From Klebsiella pneumoniae (lineage in GTDB: Bacteria; Pseudomonadota; Gammaproteobacteria; Ga0077536): a stretch of 11,385 nucleotides of DNA. The translations under genes and the position numbers were made by a program. The stretch is taken from contig CAMCBY010000081.1 of NCBI GenBank assembly GCA_945873015.1, forward strand, positions 1 through 11,385. The letters run 5' to 3'. Shown here piece after piece: positions 6,960 through 11,385 of this stretch. The notes under the pieces were generated by a model. That model searched no databases. It saw nothing but the letters and a program-made list of their open reading frames with translations, and was not told where the DNA came from. Each line of letters starts with the position of its first letter. Within the stretch, counting starts at the first letter, position 1.

Positions 6960-7032
6960 CGCCGCCGACATGCGCGGGTGCGGCTCGCCGTGATATCTGC
7001 ACACCCATTGGTCCACTTCGCGAGGCTCTACG

Positions 7033-7944
7033 ATGTCCGACATCATCTTTCATCACTATGCGCTGTCCCCGTTCTCGGAGAAGATCAGGCGCATCCTGGC
7101 CTACAAGAAGCTCGCCTGGCACGCGGTCGACCAACCGCTGATGATGCCGAAGCCCGACCTCATCGCGCTGACCGGCGGCTATCGTCGCATTCCGGTGCTG
7201 CAGATGGGGGCCGACGTGTATTGCGATACTGCGCTGATTGCCCGCCGTCTGGACGCACTCTATCCGGACAGCCCCGTGCTGCCAGCAGCGCAGGCGGGTC
7301 TCATTGCGATGCTGGAAGACTGGGCCGATCATCGCTTGTTCTTTCAGTGTGTGCCGCCGGTGATCGTCGCACTGTATGACGCGCTTCCGCCTGGTTTTCT
7401 CGACGATCGTGCGGCGATGTCGCCGGCTTTGACCAAGGACGGCCTGTTCAAGGCCGCGCCGCAGGCCTGGGGTCAGGCCCGTCTGTCGCTCGATCACCTG
7501 GAGAGCCAACTGACCGGCCGGTCCTACCTGCTCGGCGACACGTTCACGCTGGCCGATGCGGCCTGTTACAACCCGGTGTGGTTCTTGAAGCACGATGCGG
7601 CGCTGTTTGCCGAAGTAATGGCGCGGCCTGCGCTGGCGGCCTGGTTTCAGCGTATCGAGTCAGAGCCCGATGCCGGCATCAGCGAAATGAGCCCGGCCGC
7701 CGCGCTGGCGGTGGCGCGCGACGCGCAACCCGTCACATTGCACACATCGGCCTCGCTGACAGGCCTCGACTACCAACTGGGGGACGAGGTGGCGGTGGCC
7801 GCCGACGATTACGGACCCGAACAGACCCGCGGCCGTGTGACCGCAGTGTCGGCCGACAGTGTCACCATCGAACGCCAGGACCCAGCGTTGGGTGCGGTCG
7901 CGGTGCATTTCCCGCGCGCCGGCTATCGGGTGGTCAAGCGCTGA
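7033..7944 (+). CDS. Glutathione S-transferase-like protein with extra C-terminal domain
   Basis: A 303-residue protein. Residues 3-77 form the thioredoxin-like GST N-domain: FHHYALSPFSEKIRRIL (6-22) with Y9 and S12 near the usual glutathione-activating position, the cis-proline IPVLQ (53-57) and the glutathione-contact strand VYCDTALIARRLD (62-74). Residues 88-215 form the helical GST C-domain, ending in the typical YLLGDTFTLADAACYNPVWF (165-184) with the N-capping Asp. Most GSTs stop near 210-230. Here about 75 more residues (230-303) follow, with beta-rich text such as GDEVAVAAD, TRGRVTAVSADSVTIER and VAVHFPRAGYRVVK, resembling a small beta-barrel. GAGG seven bases before the ATG supports the start. 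Probable role is conjugation or reduction of electrophiles in the cytosol; the substrate and the role of the tail are unknown. It stands alone and divergent from the NhaR-like gene. Confidence 0.9.
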   Translation: MSDIIFHHYALSPFSEKIRRILAYKKLAWHAVDQPLMMPKPDLIALTGGYRRIPVLQMGADVYCDTALIARRLDALYPDSPVLPAAQAGLIAMLEDWADHRLFFQCVPPVIVALYDALPPGFLDDRAAMSPALTKDGLFKAAPQAWGQARLSLDHLESQLTGRSYLLGDTFTLADAACYNPVWFLKHDAALFAEVMARPALAAWFQRIESEPDAGISEMSPAAALAVARDAQPVTLHTSASLTGLDYQLGDEVAVAADDYGPEQTRGRVTAVSADSVTIERQDPALGAVAVHFPRAGYRVVKR

Positions 7945-7949
7945 TGCGC

Positions 7950-7975
7950 TTACGCCCCAGCGGTGTGGGGCGTGA
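7950..7975 (+). terminator. Candidate terminator of the GST-like gene
   Basis: ACGCCCC (7952-7958) pairs perfectly with GGGGCGT (7967-7973), extended by a T-G and a T-A pair, with an 8-base loop, 6 bp after the stop codon. The following CGTTCTTGT is only a weak T-tract, so termination may be partial. Confidence 0.5.
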
Positions 7976-8062
7976 CGTTCTTGTCAGAGCAGTATCAGTG
8001 AGTTGAAGCGGACTGCCGGACCGGCCGCGCATAGGGCACGGCCGGGCGGCGGGAGAGCGGTC

Positions 8063-8365
8063 TCAGGCGGCGCGGGGCAGGCTTTCGCGCTGCGGCAGTT
8101 GCTCGACGTTGTCGACCGCAAAGGTTTCGGCGGCCGGTTTGGCGGTCTCATCCTGATACTTGAGGATCATCGCTATTTCATAACTGCGTGCCAGCAGGAA
8201 GGAAACAACGGCGGCCTTGAGGCCGGTGGAGAATGCTCCCATGAGGACCGTCTCAACGGTGGAGCCCGCGAACCAGAGTGCACCGACCAGTGCCAGGCCA
8301 GCGCCGACCAGCATCGCCATGCCGATCATATCGAGTGAGTAGCAGAACCAGTTTCTATTTTTCAT
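8063..8365 (-). CDS. Small two-helix membrane protein, unknown function
   Basis: A 100-residue protein that I do not recognise. It has a basic start (MKNRNWF), a first hydrophobic segment at about 12-33 (DMIGMAMLVGAGLALVGALWF), a short loop, a second at about 38-60 (ETVLMGAFSTGLKAAVVSFLLAR) and a hydrophilic, acidic, Pro/Gln-rich tail (70-100). The two segments probably form a helical hairpin in the inner membrane with both ends on the same side; Arg/Lys at the N-terminus and at the end of helix 2 suggest both ends are cytoplasmic. Protein-like hydrophobic pattern, a purine-rich leader (GACGGAAAAAACGACG before the ATG) and lack of a better frame support it as real. It lies between the convergent GST-like gene and the bepA-like gene, with its own probable promoter. 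Confidence 0.72.
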   Translation of the reverse strand: MKNRNWFCYSLDMIGMAMLVGAGLALVGALWFAGSTVETVLMGAFSTGLKAAVVSFLLARSYEIAMILKYQDETAKPAAETFAVDNVEQLPQRESLPRAA

Positions 8366-8474
8366 CGTCGTTTTTTCCGTCTTTCTTCGGCCGGTCTGTG
8401 AGCATCATCCGGCGTGTTTTTGTGTGTGGAGCAAATATAGTTCGCGCTCGTGTCGATACTGTTAAGTGCGCCAC

Positions 8475-8512
8475 AAAAGGCCGCCGATTTAACACTCTTT
8501 ATTAAAGTCGGC
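8475..8512 (-). terminator. Candidate terminator of the bepA-like transcript
   Basis: GCCGATTTAA (8483-8492) pairs with TTAAAGTCGGC (8502-8512) with a single bulged G and a 9-base loop. On the minus strand it is followed by GGCCTTTT (8482-8475); on the plus strand by CCGCTTTT. It could thus act in both directions. It lies about 205 bp after the bepA-like stop and just upstream of the probable promoter of the membrane-protein gene. Confidence 0.45.
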
Positions 8513-8664
8513 CCGCTTTTACCGCCCTCTGCCGTTGCTGAGGACCTTGCTCGATTTTGCGGAGGCGTATTAGACGCAAGGGCAGGGCCTGACCGCCCTC
8601 GACTGCGTCACAGAAATTAAAGTCGATTGTGAGAAACTGACGTTACGTGCGGATTTGTAAGGCT

Positions 8665-8694
8665 ATCCGAGTCGGATCGGCCTGTCGAGGCCGA
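8665..8694 (-). repeat. Two adjacent hairpins at the 3' end of the bepA-like gene
   Basis: ATCCGA (8665-8670) mirrors TCGGAT (8672-8677), and TCGGCCT (8677-8683) mirrors AGGCCGA (8688-8694) around a 4-base loop. They lie 24 bp beyond the stop codon at 8718. No T-run follows, so they are more likely to stabilise the mRNA 3' end or aid Rho-dependent ending than to act as an intrinsic terminator. Confidence 0.5.
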
Positions 8695-8717
8695 CCCGCC
8701 GGAGGTCAAATCAGGGG

Positions 8718-10175
8718 TCAGCGGTCGCCCATCAGGCGCTGCATGGTGTCTTCGACTTCTTCCAGTCTGGCCACGATTTTCTGGCGCTGATAGTTACTCA
8801 AACCCGGCGATTCACGTGCGATACGCAGTTGTTCGGCGGCGTAGGGAAACTCGCCAACGCTGTAGTAATACTCGGCCAGGGAATGATGGGCCTCGGATTT
8901 GTCGCCGAGGTGGGTCTGTGCGTCAGCAAGCAATTTGTAGAACCTCGGGTCGCGCCGGTCGGACAATCCGTAGGAGCCGAGCAGTTTTTTCGCGTCCTCG
9001 GCCCGACCGACCAGCAGCAGCGCGTTGACATAGCCATACACCGCCGCCCGTGATTCAGGCTCGAGTTCGTAGGCCTTGGCGAAATAGGGCAGCGCTTCGG
9101 CGTACAAAGTGGCGTGCTGCTCGACGTCGCCGGCAGCGATGCGGAACGCGATGTCTTTGGGGTAGGCCGCGATCAACTTGGCCAGTTCATTGCGCGACTT
9201 CTCAAAATCGCCCGCTTCATTGAGCGCCAGCGCATAGCCGTAACGGAGCGCCTCTATCGGCTCGTCATCATCATGGCGCGCCAACGCGTCCTGGAAATAA
9301 CGCACCGCCTGGGTCGGGTCGGCCTCGTCCATGACCCGCAATTTGGCCTTGATCAAGTGGTATTTGAGGCTGTCGCGATTGACTTGGTCCTGCTTGATCT
9401 GGGCGGCGCGATTGCGCGCCTCGGCGATACGATTGATGGTGATCGGATGGGTACGCAGATATTCCGGAATATAGGCCGGATCGGTATAGCGCGATGCGCG
9501 CTGCATACGCTCGAAGAAGGAAGCCATCATCTGGGTGTCGTAATTGGCTTCGTTCATGAGCTGGATGCCGAGCGCGTCGGCTTCCTTCTCATTGGCGCGG
9601 GTAAAGTTGATCTGCATCTGCTGGGCAGCGGCCTGACCGGCCATCAGGGCACCGGCGCCCATCTGGGGATTGACCGCCATCAGCACCAGACCCGCCACCA
9701 TCGACGCGATCATGGGCGCCGACATGTGGGTCATTTCCTCGATCATGCGTGCGCCGTGGCGCTGCGTGACATGGGCGATTTCATGACCGACAACCGAGGC
9801 CAGCTCGCTTTCGTTCCTGGTCTCGAGCATGAGACCGCTGTGGATCGCCACATAACCACCCGGCAGCGCGAACGCATTGATCACCGAACTCTGCATCATG
9901 AAGAACTGAAAGCCGAGCTCGTAGTTGGTGGATTTCGAGAGACTGGTGCCCAGCGTCTGGATGTAGTCTTCGACTTCGGCGTCGGTGACGATCGGCGCCT
10001 GGCGTCGAATCTGCCGCATGTATTCCGCGCCGAGGCGATGCTCCTGTTCGGGGGAAATGATGGCGCCGGCAGAATCGCCGATCTCGGGCAATTCGATCTG
10101 ATCGGCAGCGCCGAGCGGCGCGGCGATGGCGAACGCGGCGAGCACAATGGCGATGGAACAGAGCTGATTTTTCAT
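8718..10175 (-). CDS. bepA: BepA-like periplasmic M48 metalloprotease/chaperone with TPR domain
   Basis: A 485-residue exported protein matching E. coli BepA (YfgC, 487 residues), which helps assemble LptD and the BAM complex and degrades stalled outer membrane proteins. A signal peptide occupies 1-23 (hydrophobic SIAIVLAAFAIAAPLG, cleavage near GAA/DQ). The M48 zinc site is HEIAH (131-135: H131, E132, H135), with the third ligand E198 in NEKEADALG. H243 in RTHP matches the position of the E. coli His246 'switch' that keeps BepA latent. Residues 150-190, rich in Met, Ala and Gly, correspond to the active-site plug and helical region near the membrane. From about 265 to 480 the chain is helical TPR repeats (for example EALPYFAKAYELEP, AEYYYSVGEFPYAAEQLRIA). 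The Shine-Dalgarno is weak (GAG about 8 bases before ATG). Divergent from the phosphofructokinase gene; single transcription unit. Confidence 0.94.
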   Translation of the reverse strand: MKNQLCSIAIVLAAFAIAAPLGAADQIELPEIGDSAGAIISPEQEHRLGAEYMRQIRRQAPIVTDAEVEDYIQTLGTSLSKSTNYELGFQFFMMQSSVINAFALPGGYVAIHSGLMLETRNESELASVVGHEIAHVTQRHGARMIEEMTHMSAPMIASMVAGLVLMAVNPQMGAGALMAGQAAAQQMQINFTRANEKEADALGIQLMNEANYDTQMMASFFERMQRASRYTDPAYIPEYLRTHPITINRIAEARNRAAQIKQDQVNRDSLKYHLIKAKLRVMDEADPTQAVRYFQDALARHDDDEPIEALRYGYALALNEAGDFEKSRNELAKLIAAYPKDIAFRIAAGDVEQHATLYAEALPYFAKAYELEPESRAAVYGYVNALLLVGRAEDAKKLLGSYGLSDRRDPRFYKLLADAQTHLGDKSEAHHSLAEYYYSVGEFPYAAEQLRIARESPGLSNYQRQKIVARLEEVEDTMQRLMGDR

Positions 10176-10208
10176 GGGCGGACTCGGCGCTCCAGCGCCA
10201 CGCTTACG

Positions 10209-10238
10209 TTAACACAAGGCTGGGGCGTACCCTATGCT
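10209..10238 (+). promoter_or_regulatory. Candidate sigma70 promoter of the phosphofructokinase gene
   Basis: TTAACA (10209-10214), an 18-base spacer and TATGCT (10233-10238) lie about 93 bp upstream of the ATG. The implied leader of some 85 bases contains GGGGCG (10253-10258) and CGCCCC (10294-10299), which could pair. The -35 box is a good match; assigned by eye. Confidence 0.45.
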
Positions 10239-10330
10239 CGAGTACGACTGTAGGGGCGGTTTGGAGTTCGCCACCCTTCCGGGCAGCGACGATCGCCCCA
10301 CCCTTTCCCTTAATACATCGGAACCATGCA

Positions 10331-11385
10331 ATGACTGTGGAGAAACGCAACGCGTTCTACGCGCAATCGGGCGGCGTGACCGCCGTGATCAACGCTTCGG
10401 CCTGTGGCGTCATCCAGACCGCGCGCCAGCACAGCGATCGCATCGGCACGGTCTATGCCGGACGCAACGGCATCATTGGCGCGCTGACTGAAGACCTCAT
10501 CGACACAGCGCAGGAGTCCGACGCCGATATCGCGGCCTTGCGCCACACGCCGTCCGGCGCGTTTGGTTCGTGTCGTTACAAACTCAAGGGGCTGGACAAG
10601 AACCGCGCCGAATATGAGCGCCTGCTGGAAGTGTTCCGCGCCCACGACATCGGCTACTTCTTCTACAACGGCGGCGGTGATTCGCAGGATACCTCCAACA
10701 AAGTCGCACAATTCAGCCGCGAACAGGGTTATCCCCTGACCTGCATCGGCATTCCCAAGACCGTCGATAACGACCTGCCGGTCACCGACAACTGCCCGGG
10801 TTTCGGCTCGGTTGCCAAGTACGTGGCGGTCTCGATTCGCGAAGCGGGTTTCGATGTCGCCTCGATGGCCAAGACCTCGACCAAGATTTTCGTGATGGAA
10901 GTGATGGGGCGCCATGCCGGCTGGATCGCCGCTGCAGGCGGTCTTGCCGCGACCACGCCAGGCGCCGCGCCGCAACTCATCCTGTTCCCCGAGATTACGT
11001 TTGACGAAGCGGGTTTCCTCGCCAAGGTCGAACAGAGTGTGCAGGCCAACGGCTACTGCGCCATCGTAGTGTCGGAGGGATTACGCAACGCCCAAGGCCA
11101 GTTCGTGGCCGAAGCCGGCACCCGCGACGCCTTTGGCCATGCCCAGCTGGGCGGCGTGGCGCCGGTCATCGCGCAGCTTGTCAAAGACAAGCTCGGCTAC
11201 AAATACCACTGGGCGGTGGCCGACTATCTGCAGCGCGCGGCACGCCATATCGCTTCACGGACTGACGTTGAACAGGCTTACGCCCTCGGGCGAGCGGCGG
11301 TCGAAATGGCACTGGCAGGCGACAATGCGGTGATGCCGACCATCGTGCGCCTGGCCGACGAACCTTATCGCTGGGAGATAGGCCA
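10331..11385 (+). CDS. 6-phosphofructokinase, pyrophosphate-type, 5' part
   Basis: The first 351 codons are present; the 3' end lies beyond the window (such proteins are usually 400-420 residues). The enzyme interconverts fructose 6-phosphate and fructose 1,6-bisphosphate. Blocks: AQSGGVTAVINAS (11-23), GRNGIIGAL (44-52), NGGGDSQDT (113-121), IPKTVDNDLPVTD (141-153) with K143 and catalytic D146, and VMGRHAGW (191-198). In ATP-dependent enzymes these read GGDGS and PGTIDND; the Asp after the glycines (D117) and the Lys in PKTVDND are the hallmarks of pyrophosphate-dependent enzymes, which are reversible and work in both glycolysis and gluconeogenesis. The ATG at 10331 is used because the ATG at 10326 reads straight into a stop; GGAA lies seven bases before it. 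No second pfk is visible here. Donor assignment is strong but by residues only. Confidence 0.93.
   Translation, partial: MTVEKRNAFYAQSGGVTAVINASACGVIQTARQHSDRIGTVYAGRNGIIGALTEDLIDTAQESDADIAALRHTPSGAFGSCRYKLKGLDKNRAEYERLLEVFRAHDIGYFFYNGGGDSQDTSNKVAQFSREQGYPLTCIGIPKTVDNDLPVTDNCPGFGSVAKYVAVSIREAGFDVASMAKTSTKIFVMEVMGRHAGWIAAAGGLAATTPGAAPQLILFPEITFDEAGFLAKVEQSVQANGYCAIVVSEGLRNAQGQFVAEAGTRDAFGHAQLGGVAPVIAQLVKDKLGYKYHWAVADYLQRAARHIASRTDVEQAYALGRAAVEMALAGDNAVMPTIVRLADEPYRWEIG

Larger units (their letters stand above)
6676..7032. other. 357-bp intergenic region between NhaR-like and GST-like genes
   Basis: I see no convincing protein gene here. An open frame at 6715-6912 on the plus strand lacks a ribosome site and protein-like composition. 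From left to right: a CGCG-ATCA-CGCG dyad (6685-6696); a run of seven G (6709-6715) inside an imperfect dyad in which ATAG (6706-6709) and GTGG (6715-6718) mirror CCAC (6727-6730) and CTAT (6732-6735), a possible regulator site; a plus-strand hairpin with five T (6748-6783); a strong minus-strand terminator (6843-6865); a GTGCG/CGCAC dyad (6925-6937); and a candidate promoter for the GST-like gene. Confidence 0.6.
8366..8717. other. 352-bp intergenic region with several hairpins
   Basis: No protein gene is evident. It holds a possible -10 box for the membrane-protein gene (minus-strand TATATT, 8439-8434, with TTAACA 20 bases upstream at 8465-8460), a bulged 10-bp hairpin (8483-8512), a short AGGGC/GCCCT hairpin (8584-8599), and two adjacent hairpins beside the bepA-like stop (8665-8694). 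Two short direct repeats also occur: ATTAAAGTCG at 8501-8510 and 8616-8625, and ACCGCCCTC at 8521-8529 and 8592-8600. The AT content is locally higher than in the flanking genes. Confidence 0.55.

Noticed and set aside
6675..7379. Long plus-strand open frame starting opposite the NhaR-like start codon
   Set aside because: Its composition is Arg/Ala/Ser-rich without hydrophobic patterning, it lacks a ribosome site, and it overlaps the first 347 bases of the well-supported GST-like gene.
8501..8625. Repeat array or CRISPR
   Set aside because: Only two copies each of a 10-base and a 9-base repeat, in differing order and with unequal spacing.
9114..10253. 379-codon open frame on the plus strand opposite the bepA-like gene
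   Set aside because: Antisense shadow of an M48 protease gene with all its catalytic residues; the text is low-complexity His/Arg/Gly/Asp.

Overview
The window is about 60% GC by eye and holds ten protein genes, the outer two cut by the window edges. It reads as chromosomal housekeeping DNA of a proteobacterium, most likely a gammaproteobacterium. Grounds: a BepA-type M48 metalloprotease with TPR repeats, an NhaR-type LysR regulator, class I PurE with PurK, and a pyrophosphate-type phosphofructokinase. I see no tRNA, rRNA, CRISPR array, insertion sequence, phage gene or attachment site.

Layout, left to right. (1) The 5' part of an NTF2/SnoaL-like gene on the minus strand (1-220). (2) A secreted protein with a PEP-CTERM-like tail on the plus strand (507-1034). 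(3) A carbon-nitrogen hydrolase on the plus strand (1232-2173), convergent with the next block. (4) A minus-strand block purK > purE > aldo/keto reductase (5046 down to 2194); purK and purE overlap by ATGA. (5) Divergent from purK, a short HPF/RaiA-type ribosome hibernation factor (5224-5610), convergent with an NhaR-like LysR regulator (5779-6675, minus). (6) A 357-bp non-coding gap carrying a clear minus-strand hairpin plus T-tract, then a glutathione S-transferase-like protein with an extra C-terminal beta-rich domain (7033-7944, plus). (7) A two-helix membrane protein (8063-8365, minus), a 352-bp non-coding stretch with several hairpins, and a BepA-like protease/chaperone (8718-10175, minus). 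(8) Divergent from it, the first 351 codons of a PPi-type 6-phosphofructokinase (10331 onward).

The only clear functional unit is purK-purE, which together convert AIR to CAIR in de novo purine synthesis. The other genes are mostly single transcription units for envelope quality control, stress or detoxification, and central carbon metabolism. I found no convincing new multi-gene system. The points most worth checking are the C-terminal domain of the GST-like protein, the terminator with no matching gene upstream of the NhaR-like gene, the separation of NhaR from any Na+/H+ antiporter, and the inverted purK-purE order with an N-terminal extension on PurK.
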